Part shown: in pieces, positions 1 through 10,972 of the stretch | Layout of the letters: each line of letters begins with the position of its first letter | Position numbering within the stretch: position 1 is the stretch's first letter | DNA from: Perilla frutescens | Taxonomy: Eukaryota > Streptophyta > Magnoliopsida > Lamiales > Lamiaceae | Direction of reading: 5' to 3' | Assembly (NCBI GenBank): GCA_026008535.1 | Contig: BRKX01000006.1 | Span: 44,442,664-44,506,663, forward strand | DNA length: 64,000 nucleotides | The notes under the pieces: model-generated | Seen by the model: only the letters and a program-made list of their open reading frames with translations | Databases searched by the model: none | What the model was told of the DNA's origin: nothing | Translations under genes and position numbers: made by a program

Positions 1-163
1 CAATTGTCGATTTAAGATTTTCTAATTAACTAAATAATTAATATAATCAATAAATAACATAATATATAATATTATATTTACATATTTGGAAAATATTTGG
101 GCGGGAAAATATAGAATTATACTTTCGATCACAATGCTGTTATTATATAGTATTATATATATA

Positions 164-427
164 GATGAGTTGAATGGGGTGTAGAAATGTGAGAATCTTG
201 TAAGAGTGTAGCATTGTCTAGTCACATTGTATTATAGTGAGTTGAGAAACGTGAGAATTTGTAAGGCATGTTGTAGTCACTTTGTATCATAATGGGTCGA
301 ATAAGTTGAGAAACGTGAGAACCTTGTAAAAGTGTGATATTGTGTAGTTGCTTTCATATGAGAATGAGTTGATAAATGTGATAATCTTGTAAGAATGTTA
401 CATTGTGTGGTAATTTTGTATCATAAT
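164..427. repeat. Degenerate tandem repeat, about 65 bp x 4
   Basis: Four imperfect units of about 62-75 bp follow each other. Each contains a variant of GAGTTGAGAAACGTGAGAA, then CTTGTAAG, then a TAGTCAC-TTTGTATCATAAT stretch. The units have drifted apart, so this is an old local duplication and not an active satellite. The rest of 1-537 is AT-rich and holds no convincing gene. Confidence 0.7.
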
Positions 428-537
428 CTTGTGTATATAAATAGATACATATGGTCTTCTAGTTGTATTTACGACCTCACATCCACAACTGTTAACTTTC
501 TTCTAATAAGAATGTCTATTTATACTTCTAGCTATAA

Positions 538-560
538 GACTACCCACATTCACAATCTCC
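538..560 (+). repeat. Left TIR of the Harbinger element
   Basis: It starts GACTACCCACATTCACAATC directly after the TSD TAA. It pairs with the right TIR with one indel and several mismatches. Confidence 0.8.
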
Positions 561-916
561 ATCAACCCAATCTATCAATAAAATAATCATTTCTCTCTCC
601 TCCACATACACAATCAACTCAACAATCTAAACCCACAATCTTTCAACTTTATCAACAATCCTCTCCAATTCAAAAATAAATATTTTATTTGATTCTTTAT
701 TAATATCTAGCAATAATAATTATTTTTTATCATATTTTAAAGTTATTAAATTATTTTATATTTTAAATAATTAATTACAATAATAATAATATATTCCTCA
801 TACACTTAAATTAAACAATAAACTCAATTATAATGCGAAGATTACAATAGATGAAATACAAATATTAAAAAGACAAACAAAAGACATTACAATCTAAGAA
901 TGTGTAAACTACATAT

Positions 917-2263
917 TTAATTACTAGTGCCGAATTTTCGCCACATATGCTCAATTAAATCATTTTTAAGCGCCACATGAGCATCTCTATTGCGAAGTTG
1001 TGCCCTGTTAGTCATATAAGAGGACAAACTCGCAATGCGTTCTGTTGAGTATTGAAAAGGTTGAGAGTCATCTTATTGCACACCATCCATGAAAAATTCT
1101 GTTAGATCATAATAGTTTTGATGTGTCTCGTTCATCTTCTACTATCATATTGTGCATGATGATACAAGCCATCATAATTCTTCCCATCAAATTTTTGTCC
1201 CAAACAAGACAAGGATGTCGAAGAAATGCAAAATGAGCTTGTAGAACTCCAAATGCTCGTTCAACATCTTTTCTGACAGCCTCTTGTTGTTGTGCGAACA
1301 ACTTGTGTTTTTGAATTGATGGAGAAGGAACTGACTTGACAAATGCAGCCCATGAAAGATAAATATCATCAGTGAGATAATATGCTCTATCATAATTCCA
1401 ATCATTCACAACAAAATTAGCCTCTGGAGCACGACCTTCCAGAACATCACTAAAAACTGGAGATCGATGGAGTACATTAATATCATTGTAGGTACCTGGT
1501 GTTCCAAAGAAAGCATGCCATATCCACAGGTCATATGATGCAACAACTTCCAAAATTATTGTTAGTCTTCCGCTTCTCCCTGCATATTGTCCAGTCCATG
1601 CAGTCGGATAATTTTTCCATTCCCAATGCATGCAGTCTATACTACCAATCATGCCTGGAAATCCACGTTGTTCCCCAACATGAAGTAGTCTAGCTAAAAC
1701 CTGTGCATTCGGCCTTCTGAGATAGATGTCTCCAAAGCAAGATATGATGCCATCTACGAATTTTTGAAGAGAATCTCTTGTCACATATTCACTTATTCAC
1801 AAATATTCATCAACGGCATCGGATGATGTTCCATATGCCAACACTCTTATGGTTGCAGTACATTTTTGCAATGGTGAAAGACCTTGTCTACCTGTGGCAT
1901 CACGTCTTTGTTGAAAGTATTCGTCATTGGCAGTAACAGCTTCACTATACGTAGAAATACCATTTTCTGCATGCGAAATCTACGTTGGAAGAGCCAAGGA
2001 GAATATATCGGCCTTTCCACAAAGTAATCATTCATCAAGCGCTCTTCGCCAATCTCACGTGCTCTGTTACAGTATATTCTCCTTCATTTAGGAGTGTGAT
2101 CTTCAACATACATAGTATGGTCTGTTAGAACCACCTCCTCGATGATACGATCAATGTGAAAATTTTGTTGAGAAACTCGTTCTTCCCAAGCATCAAGATC
2201 GGTAAAGCTGAAAGCTCTATCACTCGAATTTGAATTTGGTGATGAATTTTTACTGTGAGACAT
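917..2263 (-). pseudogene. PIF/Harbinger DDE transposase (ALP1-like nuclease), broken
   Basis: This protein would cut and join the transposon ends. The start chosen is the ATG at 2263 (MSHSKNSSPN). Catalytic regions are visible: first D in GSIDCMHW, second D in TYNDINV, and the E in KDVERAFGVL. The C-terminus ends in a family-typical LKNDLIEHMWRKFG motif, with a stop at 917-919. The longest uninterrupted piece, 1107-1784, holds the whole DDE core. Breaks: in-frame TGA at 2084-2086, a frameshift near 1946, TGA near 1818, a frameshift near 1120, and TAA shortly after. The early stops look like CGA-to-TGA or CAA-to-TAA changes. The family call is firm; exact indel sites are approximate. Confidence 0.9.
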
Positions 2264-2548
2264 TTTCTGAAGTGAATAATAAAATATGTGAAGTAGAGTG
2301 GATATTATGAAATAATTCAAAGTAGTGAATATATAGAAAAGAAGAGACTTTGCACATGCAAGTGGAATTAAAAGTAGTGAAATAATGCATGAGTGGAATC
2401 CAAAGTAGTGAATGCATGTGATGAGTGGAGAAAAAATAGTGAATGCATGTGATGAGTGGAGAAAAAGTAGTGAATAGTACCAACAAAGATCCAAGCATAG
2501 ATTTCATATCTCGATCTTTTGGGGACAAACATACATAAATACATACAT

Positions 2549-2670
2549 CATGGCACAAAATCCAATACTTATCTACTCTATAGTCTATTCAAGAGAATAG
2601 TAGCAAAATCATGGCACAAAATCGAATACTTATCTACTCTATAGTATGCTCAAGAGAATAGTACCAAAAT
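2549..2670. repeat. Tandem duplication, 61 bp x 2
   Basis: Two adjacent, nearly identical 61-bp units start CATGGCACAAAATC and end in AATAGTA(G/C)CAAAAT. They lie in the 2264-2929 spacer between the two Harbinger genes, which also has shorter repeats of GTGAATGCATGTGATGAGTGG at 2395-2475. No coding signal was seen in the spacer. Confidence 0.8.
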
Positions 2671-2929
2671 ACCAACTTGTGCATAAATTTGAAGAGAATA
2701 GTACCAAAAATATTTATCTACTCTATAAATTTTGAAACGATATAAATTCAGAATACCAACTTGTGTTATATAATTAGTCATCTTAATTCAGAAATTCAGA
2801 ATGCTAACTTGTGCAGAATTCATAATTTACGATTATTAATTGATGGCACATAAATTTTTCATCTTATTCATTGATTGAAATTTAAACATACAAATGATAA
2901 TAATTAAATAACATGAAAATAAACTACAA

Positions 2930-3979
2930 TCAATTTCCAAACACAATTGCCAACAGTCGTTGGTTTAATTCTTCGTTTGCTGGAGTTAAATGTTCTTTGG
3001 CCAACAATGCATTCAACATCATTTCTTTTGATTTTAATGACTTTCTTTCTAGTTTTCGATTCTCCAAATCGAGTCTCGCAGTTCCCAATTTGTTCATTAC
3101 TTCAACTTCACTCTCTCTAGTTAGTCTCAATGCACAAATCTCTTCAGCAACTTCATTAGTAGATGTAGATTGCGATGCCTTACCTTTTCCTTTTTTCTTC
3201 ACCTTATCTCTACCTGAGGACGGGAATCTCTGAGTGGCCACTACTTGGAGTTTCTATAGCTTCTGGAATTTGTGAACTGCTATAATATTCTCCATCTTCG
3301 CTAGTTCTTGATCTTTTTGAGATGCCCCCGCTCTCTTCATTACCTTGATCGTCTTTAGAACATAAACGTGTTGCATCATGATGTAGATTTAATGCCCACT
3401 TTTCATGTTGAACCATGACTTCATTAAATACAACCAAATCTTAAAATTTGCAATCGTCTTCTTCATAGATAGCGTGAGCTTCTTTGTCAATATCTGTTTG
3501 GCTCATTCCACTTCATTTTCGACGATGTGCTTCCTTGCAAGCGCTGATCCACTTCATCGCGTTCGCATTCAGTCGTTGCCAATGACCTTTTATTGAATCT
3601 TTATTTCTATCACCAAGTTGTTGTTCTGGATTTTCTGCTCGATATTGATGGAAAATTTTGTGCACATTTTCCCATATAGAGGCACTCTTTTGATTTTTTC
3701 CATGAACCTCATCTTCACTAACGAAACACCATGCTTGCATTAGAGCAACATCTTTTTCACAGACCAAATATTTTTTAGTGTCTTTCGATTTGTGGATGGC
3801 TGTTGCACATCTTGAAATAAATTACGGGAGATATTTTGTGATTGTTGGACTTCTTCAGAAATTAGATTTTGGTTGAGATTCGGAGAAAAATGTGAGTTTT
3901 GATAATATTGATAATATTGATAATTTTGGGAGTTTGGAATTTGAAAATTTGAAAATTAATTTGGATCATTTAGATCCAT
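2930..3979 (-). pseudogene. Harbinger ORF1: Myb/SANT-like DNA-binding partner, broken
   Basis: Plant PIF/Harbinger elements encode a second protein with a trihelix/SANT-like domain that helps the transposase enter the nucleus and bind DNA. Here the N-terminus (ATG at 3979) is rich in N, Q and Y. The SANT-like region at about 3513-3767 includes KSASIWENVHKIFHQYR, IKGHWQRLN and KWISACKEAH. A NAM-associated-type C-terminus follows, with a basic KVKKKGKGK patch and a charged, probably coiled tail (LDLENRKLERKSLKSKE). Breaks: at least one stop in the N-terminal part, a frame change before 3767, two stops near 3450-3515, and a frameshift near 3230. Family assignment is by motif memory; a profile search would settle it. 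Confidence 0.8.
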
Positions 3980-4233
3980 AAGTTCAAATGAGAGAACCAA
4001 ATTTTTTTGGTGTCTTTTCGATTTGTGGATGGCTGTTGCACATCTTGAAATAAATTACGGGAGATATTTTGTGATGGTTGAACTTCTTCAGAAATTGTAT
4101 TTTAGTTGAGATTCGGAGAAAAATGTGAGTTTTGATAATATTGATAATGTTGATAATTTTAGGAGTTTGGAATTTGGGGATTTGAAAAATAATTTGGATC
4201 ATTTGGATTAATAATTTCAAATGAGAAAAAATG
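3776..4233. repeat. Tandem duplication of the ORF1 N-terminal coding region, about 230 bp x 2
   Basis: Unit 1 (about 3776-4002) and unit 2 (about 4009-4233) share long identical stretches, such as TTTGTGGATGGCTGTTGCAC and AAATTACGGGAGATATTTTG. Both encode, on the minus strand, the N/Q/Y-rich start of Harbinger ORF1. Only the unit next to the SANT region is joined to the rest of the gene. Confidence 0.85.
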
Positions 4234-4544
4234 AGTGAGAATAGATGGTTTTACATTATGATTCAAAATATGTAAAAAATGAGCTCATTTTATAGACAAA
4301 AAAAATATGAATTATGATATATTTTTTATATTTTTTTAATACATTATTATCCAAAATAATAACAATATAAAATTTTATCCAATAAAAATATGATTGACCA
4401 ATGAAATTGTGACATTTGGCAACACCCCATGGTAAAGGCATGGGTTGATCAACAGGTTGGTTGACCAATCAAAATGGTGATCGGTTGGCTGTGTTGATGC
4501 ACCTTGATATTTGTTTTTTTTTGTCCTATGTGATGATCGATTGG

Positions 4545-4567
4545 CCAGATCATTGATGGGAGTAGTC
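4545..4567 (-). repeat. Right TIR of the Harbinger element
   Basis: It ends GGGAGTAGTC just before the TSD TAA (4568-4570). The DNA inside the TIR, 4430-4540, has repeated GGTTGATCAAC and TTGGTTGACCAAT motifs that could be transposase-binding sites. The short flank 4571-4759 shows no gene. Confidence 0.8.
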
Positions 4568-4764
4568 TAATCATGATGATGAATGCATCCTCTTAATTAT
4601 GTCGAGCTCATAAAGAAATTTCTCAAGACCCATGTGTTCGGGTGTACCAAATGATCGACTTTAGTTCCGTGTGGAAGAATGTTACGAAAAAGAAGACCTC
4701 AGGGTTGTGAGATTTGTACGAAATTATTTTTGTAAGCTTGAATTTGAGGATGAATGTTGAAATT

Positions 4765-5089
4765 TGATGGCGATGAGACCGCATTGGCCTTCTTGACAGC
4801 CTTTGATCCATTGAAGGTGGACAGTCGAAGAGTGTGAATGTGGAGCAGCTTCTCTATATTTAATTTTCATGCAATAAATCCAAATTAGTGGTGATTTTAA
4901 GCCTCTAATTTCAGTTACGTATTTTGTAATAAATAGTTGTTGTTATCTCATTTTTGAGGGGGCTTTTTTTGAATATATTAAAAACTTTAGAGTTTTCTTC
5001 CTCGGCGGAGAAGGCAATTTGAGTTCTTTTGAAGAATTAATTGAGTGCTGTGAATTCTTATTGTTGTTCTTGGCTTCTAGACTGCGTCA
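4765..5089 (+). repeat. 5' LTR of the Ty3/gypsy element (325 bp)
   Basis: It begins TGATGGCGATGAGACC and ends GACTGCGTCA. It carries the last codons of the pol frame (ends KVDSRRV, then stop), showing that the LTR copies the tail of the coding region. Contains the AT-rich stretch TTTGAATATATTAAAAAC near 4970. Confidence 0.92.
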
Positions 5090-5091
5090 GT

Positions 5092-5106
5092 TGGTATCCA
5101 GAGACC
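5092..5106 (+). other. Primer binding site (initiator Met tRNA type)
   Basis: TGGTATCCAGAGACC lies two bases after the 5' LTR. It resembles the plant iMet primer site TGGTATCAGAGC, with an extra C. Confidence 0.8.
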
Positions 5107-5124
5107 AATACACGCTCCTGCATC

Positions 5125-6140
5125 ATGCCGCCTCGTTTGGATGCACAATGACTTCAACAAGAGAACACTCTACTTCGTCAACAGGTTGACATGTTGACAT
5201 AACAAATGGCGCACCTGCAAGCTCAGTACGATGATGGTCACCATCGTAAACCCGAGCAGCACCAACATCATCGAGGACGTGGTGGTCGTGGTGGTCGCGG
5301 TGGTCGTCGAGGTCGGGGTGAAACTTTATTTAGATCCCCACCTCCTTCTGATGATAAGGATAATGAAACAATTGATAATCCATTTGCTGATGATCGCCAC
5401 CCTCCACGGGATGATGCTTCACGGCGTTGGGAGAATAGTTTCAAACTTGATCTTCCCGAGTTTACAGGTGTCATGGAAGCAGATGCATTTTTGGATTGGC
5501 TTGGGGCTGTGGAGGAACTCCTTGATTTTAAGGAGGTTCCCCTTGATTGTCGAGTTGCTTTGGTAGCAACGCGTTTTCGTGGAAAGGCGATAGCATGGTG
5601 GCAGCAACTTCGAACCACAAGGCAATGCCGCAACAAGCCTCGTCTCACAGAGTGTGATAAAATTGTCAAGCACCTTCATCGTGAGTTTTTTCCTTTTAAT
5701 TATTCTCGTATTTTATATAAGAAATTACAGAATTTACGACAAGGTCCTCGTTCGATTGCTGAGTATTCAGAGGAATTTTATCTATTATTGGCACGTAATG
5801 ATTTGTGCGAAACAGACGACAACTTGTCTCCCGCTACATTGGCGGCTTACGCCTTCAGTTTCAAGATACTTTGAACATGTTTTCTCATGCTTCTGTGTCA
5901 GAAGCGCATCAGCGCGCTCTATTACTCGAACGCCAGTAGTCGCGACGCTCTCCTGGTTCATTCCAAGTAGGGGCTGCTTGTTCCTTTGTACCTGACCCCA
6001 AGTCACCATCCTTACAGCCCCCGCCATCACGGCTGCCCCCACCTAGTGGGTCCCGAACCGCTGCATCCCGCCCAGGAGCTTGCTACTCCTGCGGTGAATT
6101 CGGTCATCGCCAGTCCACTTATCCAAAGTCAGCTGGCCGT
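5125..6140 (+). pseudogene. gag: gag (capsid/nucleocapsid) of the Ty3/gypsy element, broken
   Basis: Gag would package the element RNA into cytoplasmic particles. The likely original start is the ATG at 5125 (MPPRLDAQ), because an in-frame N-terminal helix rich in Q and L follows. Two stops (about 5149 and 5197) now separate it from the long frame opening at 5206. That frame has an RG-rich N-terminus (GRGGRGGRGG) and a retrotransposon-gag core (FLDWLGAVEELLDF, AWWQQL, SIAEYSEEF). A one-base frameshift near 5828 ends it at 5872-5874. The correct frame continues to a TAG at 5937-5939. A zinc knuckle CYSCGEFGH follows at 6081, but the fourth ligand is Y instead of C. Confidence 0.88.
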
Positions 6141-6875
6141 ACCCTTCTCAATGATGATTATGATGATGGTGGATATTTGGGTCCTCCGATATTCGATGAT
6201 GATATTGCTGAAATGCCCATGGAGGAAATTTTATCTGGCGATGTTGGCACCAATTTATTGCTTCGATGCGTGTGTCTCGCGCCTCTCGCCGAGGACTGCC
6301 CAGTGCAACGCCACAATATTTTTCAGTCAACATGTACCATTAATGGTGAAATTTGTCGGTTTATTACTGATTCCGGCTCATTTGAGAATGTCATTGCCGC
6401 AGATGCTATTCAGAAACTCTCTCTTGTTACAGAGGCTCATCCTAAACCTTACTCCCTTGCTTGGCTTAATCGAGGCACAAATATCGTGGTTGATCGTCGT
6501 GTTCTTATCACGTTCTCCATCCAAAGCAAATACACCGATAGTTTATGGTGTGATATTGTTCCTATGGACGCGTGCCACTTGTTATTGGGTCGTCTCTGGC
6601 AATTTGACCGGGGTGTGCTTCATGACGACAAATTGAACACGTACAGTTTTTTTGTTGAGGGTGTGAAGTTCGTCTTACTGCCTAGCGTTCCCCGTTCACC
6701 TCCATCATCTCCAGCGAATGTTTTGTTAGTCTCTCACCGTGAGTTCCTACACGAGCTCTCGTCCTATTCACACTTGTTGCTTCTCCTTCCACGGGCTTTA
6801 TCCACCGAGCACTCTTCTCAATCTGATTCTTTGTCCACGTTGCTTGGTGAATTTGTGGACTTATTTCCCCGCTGA
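6141..6875 (+). pseudogene. Aspartic protease of the Ty3/gypsy element
   Basis: This domain would cleave the gag-pol polyprotein. The active site is ITDSGS, with the aspartate about 65 residues into the segment opening at 6177; hydrophobic strands follow (LVTEAHPK, WCDIVPMDACHLLLGRLW). It shares its reading frame with the zinc knuckle upstream. The frame ends at TGA 6873-6875, where a one-base shift near 6868 moves the continuation (DLPDDLPPIRDIQHHIDLVPG) into another frame. The protease core itself looks uninterrupted. Confidence 0.88.
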
Positions 6876-8175
6876 TCTACCTGACGATTTACCTCCTATT
6901 CGGGATATTCAACATCACATTGATTTGGTGCCCGGAGCCTCTTTACCTAATCATCCACATTACCGTATGAGTCCGTCCGAGCATGCTGAGCTCTGACGTC
7001 AAGTGGAGGAGTTGCTACGTAAGGGTCTTATCCAAGAAAACTTAAGCCCATGTGCGGTGCCTGCCCTCCTCATTCTAAAAAAAGAGGGAACATGGAGCAT
7101 GTGTTGTGATAGTCGCGCAATTAATCGAATCACTGTGCGGTATCGCTTCCCAATCCCTCGCTTAGATGACTTATTGAATCAGCTCAGTGGTGCCGCCTTT
7201 TTCAGCAAATTAGATTTACGAAGTGGTTATCATCAGATTCGTATACGCCCTGGGGATGAATGGAAGTCAGCCTTTAAAACTCATGAGGGCTTATTCAAAT
7301 GGCTTGTTGTCCCTTTTGGCTTATCCAACGCTCCGAGTACTTTTATGCGTGTTATGAATCAAAGTCTCCGTTCTCTTATTGGTGTGTGTGTCATCATTTA
7401 TTTCGATGACATTTTGGTGTTCAGCAAATCAGCCCACGAATATCTTGATCATTTGCGGGTTGTTTTCCTTATTCTTCGACGCGAGCGTTTTTTTGCTGCG
7501 CCACAAAAGTGCATTTTCTTGGTGACGAATATTTTGTTTTTGAGCTATTATATCTCTGCTACTGGAGTATTTGTTGATGATGCCAAAGTTTCTGCTATTC
7601 GTGATTGGCCGATTCCTTCCACTCTCACAGAGATTCGAAGCTTCCATGGCCTTGCGTTGTTTTATCGACGTTTTGTGTGGGATTTCAGTACCATTATGGC
7701 GCCAATTACAGATTGTATGCGTGAGAAATCCTTTTCCTGGACAGATGAGGCCACTCTTGCCTTTACTCTTATTAAAGAGAAATTAACTACCGCGCCTGTT
7801 TTGGTTCTACCAGATTTTTCACAGCCTTTCGCGCTGTATTGTGATGCTTCTAAAGTTGGTATTGGTGCGGTTTTGTCCCAGCGCGATCGTCCCATCGCTT
7901 TCTTTAGTGAGAAATTGACTGCTGTCCGCACTCGTTACAGTACGTATGATGTCGAGTTTTATGCCGTCGTTCGTGTTGTTCGCCACTGGCGTCATTATTT
8001 GTTTCACCAAGAATTTATTTTGTACACGGATCATGAAGCTTTGAAACATCTGGCTTCCCAAGATTCTTTGTTCGCTCGACATGCTTCGTGGTCTTCCTAT
8101 TTGTAGCAATTTACATTTGTCATTAAACATCAAGCTGGAATTGCTAATCGTGTCGCTGATGCATTGAGCCGACGT
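6876..8175 (+). pseudogene. Reverse transcriptase and RNase H of the Ty3/gypsy element
   Basis: RT copies element RNA to DNA and RNase H removes the RNA strand. The RT segment opening at 7003 shows SKLDLRSGYHQI and FGLSNAPSTF, then the catalytic YFDDILVFS (residues 133-141). RNase H motifs follow: FALYCDASKVGIGAVLSQ, an IAFFSEKL stretch, TDHEAL, and an ANRVADALSRR tail. In-frame stops sit at 6994-6996 (TGA, where related elements have R) and 8104-8106 (TAG, where Q is expected). All catalytic residues I can place are still present, so decay is by nonsense and not by loss of motifs. Confidence 0.92.
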
Positions 8176-9543
8176 TCGTGTCTGCTTACTGACCTTCGTC
8201 TTGAAATTTCAGGATTTGACACATTTCACGAGCTCTATGTTGGTGATAAGTTTTTTGCTGTCATTCTCCAGCAGATCCGTGATGGTGAGATATTGGACTT
8301 TGTTCTCCATAAGGGCTTTTTATTCAAGGGGTTGGCATTATGTGTTCCAGATTGTAGCTTGCGTCTACGTCTTATTGCTGAACTTCATAATCTTGGTCAT
8401 GTTGGGCGTGATCGTTCTATCGACTTAGTTCGTAAGCGATTCTTTTGGCCAACGCTTCACCGTGATGTTTCTCGCTTTGTTGCACGTTGTCGTATTTGTA
8501 ATATTTCTAAAGGCACCGCGAGTAATGCAGGTTTATATCGCCCGCTTCCCATTCCGTCTCAGCCTTGGCATGCCATTAGCATGGATTTTGTCCTTGGCTT
8601 ACCTCGCACTCAACGTGGCTTCGACTCTATTTTTGTGGTGGTTGATCGTTTCTTAAAGATGGCCCATTTTATCCCTTGTAAGAAAACTGTCGATGCTTTA
8701 CATGTGGCCCAATTATTTTTTCGTGAAATTTTCCGCCTACATGGGCTTCCATCCTCTATTGTTTTTGATCGAGATACACGTTTTCTCAGTCATTTTTGGC
8801 GTTCTCTTTGGCACATGACTAAGACTGACTTGCTTTTTAGTAGTGCGTATCACCCACAAATCGATGGCTAGACGGAAGTTGTGAATCGATCGCTTGGCCA
8901 TTTGTTACGGTGTTTGGTTGGGGACAACATTGAATCTTGGGATAGCAAGCTTCCACAGGCTGAGTTTGCTCACAATCTTGCTTTGAATCGCAGTACAGGG
9001 TTTTGTCCTTTTGAGGTGGTTTACGCCGTGCTGCTAAGGGGGCTGTTGGATTTGTTGGTGCCTTCTTCTGCTGCCCTCGGTGATCGTCGTGCGGCTGATT
9101 TGGTGGCCTCACTCAAGGACGTTCACTCACTCACTCATGATCGCTTGGTTACAGCTACTGCTCGCTATAAGAAGGTTGCTGATGTGCATCGTCGCGATGT
9201 TCAATTCGACGTTGGCGACTTCGTTTGGGCTATGTTGACACGCGATCGATTTCCGGCACATGAATACAATAAGTTAGCTTCAAGGAAAATCAGCTCGGTC
9301 GAGATGATTGAGAAGACAAACCCAAATGCCTATCATCTCCGTCTTTCATCTCACATGCGTACGTTGGATGTCTTTAATGTAAAACACTTGGTGCCGTTTG
9401 TTGGTGATAATTCATCGGGCGACGAGACCACATTGAATTTGAAGGCGAATCCTTCTCAAGAGAGGGAGAATGATGGCGATGAGACCACATTGGCGTTCTT
9501 GGCAGCCTTTGATCCATTGAAGGTGGACAGTCGAAGAATGTGA
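8176..9543 (+). pseudogene. Integrase of the Ty3/gypsy element, tail running into the 3' LTR
   Basis: Integrase inserts the cDNA into the chromosome. Visible parts: an HHCC zinc region (HNLGHVGRD to CRICNISKG), and the core with D in SMDFVLGLP, D in FDRDTRF and E in TEVVNRSLG. The C-terminal domain ends AYHLRLSSHMRTLDVFNVKHL. A TAG stop at 8869-8871 lies between the second D and the E. The frame then stays open to 9541-9543, passing through the PPT (9458-9470) and about 73 bases of the 3' LTR. No canonical GPF/Y motif or chromodomain was found. Confidence 0.9.
9458..9470 (+). other. Polypurine tract inside the coding frame
   Basis: AAGAGAGGGAGAA sits immediately before the TG of the 3' LTR. 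It is also translated as part of the integrase tail. The remnant at 22411-22423 has the same arrangement. Confidence 0.8.
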
Positions 9544-9796
9544 ATGTGGAGCAGCTTCTCTATATTTAATTTTCATGCAATAAATCCAAATTAGTGGTGA
9601 TTTTAAGCCTCTAATTTCAGTTACGTATTTTGTAATAAATAGTTGTTGTTATCTCACTTTTGAAGGGGCTTTTTTTGAATATATTAAAAACTTTAGAGTT
9701 TTCTTCCTCGGCGGAGAAGGCAATTTGAGTTCTTTTGAAGAATTAATTGAGTGCTGTTAATTTTTTGTTGTTGTTCTTGGCTTCTAGACTGCGTTA
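9471..9796 (+). repeat. 3' LTR of the Ty3/gypsy element (326 bp)
   Basis: Begins TGATGGCGATGAGACC and ends GACTGCGTTA, followed by the TSD AAATT. It differs from the 5' LTR mainly by transitions plus a short indel near 9760. Confidence 0.92.
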
Positions 9797-9801
9797 AAAT
9801 T

Positions 9802-10432
9802 TTATGGAAGAACGTTGGAAGAATTGAACAAATTCGCCAAATGGTTTCTATCCATTTTGAAAAATTAAATTGAAAAAATATAGATAATTCGAGAGAAAAT
9901 TTGGAAAAATAGATATAATTTGTGAAGATAGCATGATCTACCTATAGATCTATTTTACGAAAATAAATCTAAAACAAGAAAACACATTAAAAAAAATACT
10001 ACTCACGAAAATAAGAAATGGGAAACAAAAATACATTTGAGACAATAAAATTATTTGAAAAGACTATACTACCGACAAATATGCTAAATCACATTTAAAA
10101 TACTGTACTACAGACAAAAAATAGAAAATTGATAAAAAAAAAGATGCGAAAACAAATTTGAGACAAGAAAACACATTGAAAAGATTATACTATTGACAAA
10201 TATAAGAAAATGGATAAGAAAAAGGTGGTTGATCTTATTATAATGCAAGTAGGCTTTTTTTTCTAATATTATTACATTGGTTTTAATTTGCTAAATATTT
10301 GTAATGTTTCTTAATTTTCTAAATTATTGTAGTGTTTTTTCCACGTTCTAGCATTATTGTAATTTTTTATAATTTCATTAAATTAATATAGTATTAAAAC
10401 ATTAGGTATAAAGTAATATGCAATATTCTCAA
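9802..10432. other. AT-rich intergenic DNA, no gene seen
   Basis: This stretch is A/T-rich with repeated GACAA(A/G)AAAACACATT and ATACTA motifs at 9970-10200, probably an old local duplication. No coding region or recognisable element end was found. Confidence 0.5.
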
Positions 10433-10535
10433 TGGGGATGGCCTAGTGGTGGAGTGAGGTTGCTTGAAGATCAAAGGTCACAGGTTTAAATTTCCTCAAT
10501 ACCACAGATCGAGTGTATGAGTTTAAAAAAAAAGT
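10433..10535 (+). mobile_element. tRNA-derived SINE (Pol III A and B boxes)
   Basis: The A-box-like TGGCCTAGTGG (about 10440) fits the Pol III consensus. A B-box-like GGTTTAAATTTC lies about 43 bases downstream. The text between (AGATCAAAGGTCACAGG) resembles plant SINE heads. An A-rich tract starting near 10527 could be the tail. It cannot be a functional tRNA because no cloverleaf forms and the B box has decayed. Confidence 0.65.
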
Positions 10536-10972
10536 AATATGCAATATATTATTAATTAAAAAAAGAAAAAACGTATTAAAAAGGGCAAAAAGATAAAAAA
10601 AAATGAAAAAAAGACACATAAAAGAATATAAAAAATGAAAAGAAAAAAAGGCGAGTGGGGGAATAGGCATGGCCCACGCCGCAACTTCTTTTTTGATACA
10701 TGCAGTAATAGAGTAAATTTCACTTCTTGTCTCATTAGAATATGATCAAAATACTTTTAGTTCTAAAAGTTATTTTTTTTAGTCCCAAATGAATTTTTTC
10801 AATAATTTTGGTCCCATAAGATATTTTTCCAACAATTTTAGTCTAATTAGATATTTTTCTAACAATTTTAGTCCCAAACTAACTGAGATATTTGATACGC
10901 TAGAAACACAAATTGATTTCAGATAGAATGACAGGATGCCTTGAATTTTGGAACGCATGTTGTTTGTTTTTA

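Larger units (their letters stand above)
538..4567 (-). mobile_element. PIF/Harbinger DNA transposon, complete ends, inactive
   Basis: The ends are imperfect terminal inverted repeats: GACTACCCACATTC on the left, and GACTACTCCCATCAATGATC read inward from the right. Both flanks carry the 3-bp TSD TAA (535-537 and 4568-4570), typical of PIF/Harbinger. The 4.03-kb interior encodes, on the minus strand, the two proteins expected of this superfamily: a DDE transposase and a Myb/SANT-like DNA-binding partner. Both are broken, so the copy cannot move itself. A non-autonomous relative with the same TIR start lies at 24388-25042. Confidence 0.9.
4765..9796 (+). mobile_element. Ty3/gypsy LTR retrotransposon, structurally complete, coding region broken
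   Basis: Two LTRs (4765-5089 and 9471-9796) are flanked by the perfect 5-bp TSD AAATT (4760-4764 and 9797-9801). An iMet-type PBS follows the 5' LTR and a polypurine tract precedes the 3' LTR. Gene order gag, PR, RT, RNase H, IN is that of Ty3/gypsy. The LTRs differ at roughly 10 of 325 positions by eye. The pol open frame runs through the PPT into the 3' LTR, a layout known from some chromovirus-type lineages such as CRM. No clear chromodomain was seen, so the lineage stays open. Confidence 0.93.

Noticed and set aside
164..427. CRISPR array
   Set aside because: Plant DNA, units of unequal length, no constant repeat with unique spacers. The palindrome cluster at 19133-19333 was rejected for the same reason.
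5125..9543. Integrated plant pararetrovirus (caulimovirus-like)
   Set aside because: Two LTRs with a TSD, an integrase domain and no movement protein identify it as a Ty3/gypsy retrotransposon.
10440..10500. Possible tRNA gene from A-box and B-box-like motifs
   Set aside because: No cloverleaf arms can be paired, the B box is degenerate, and an A-rich tract follows. A SINE head explains it better.
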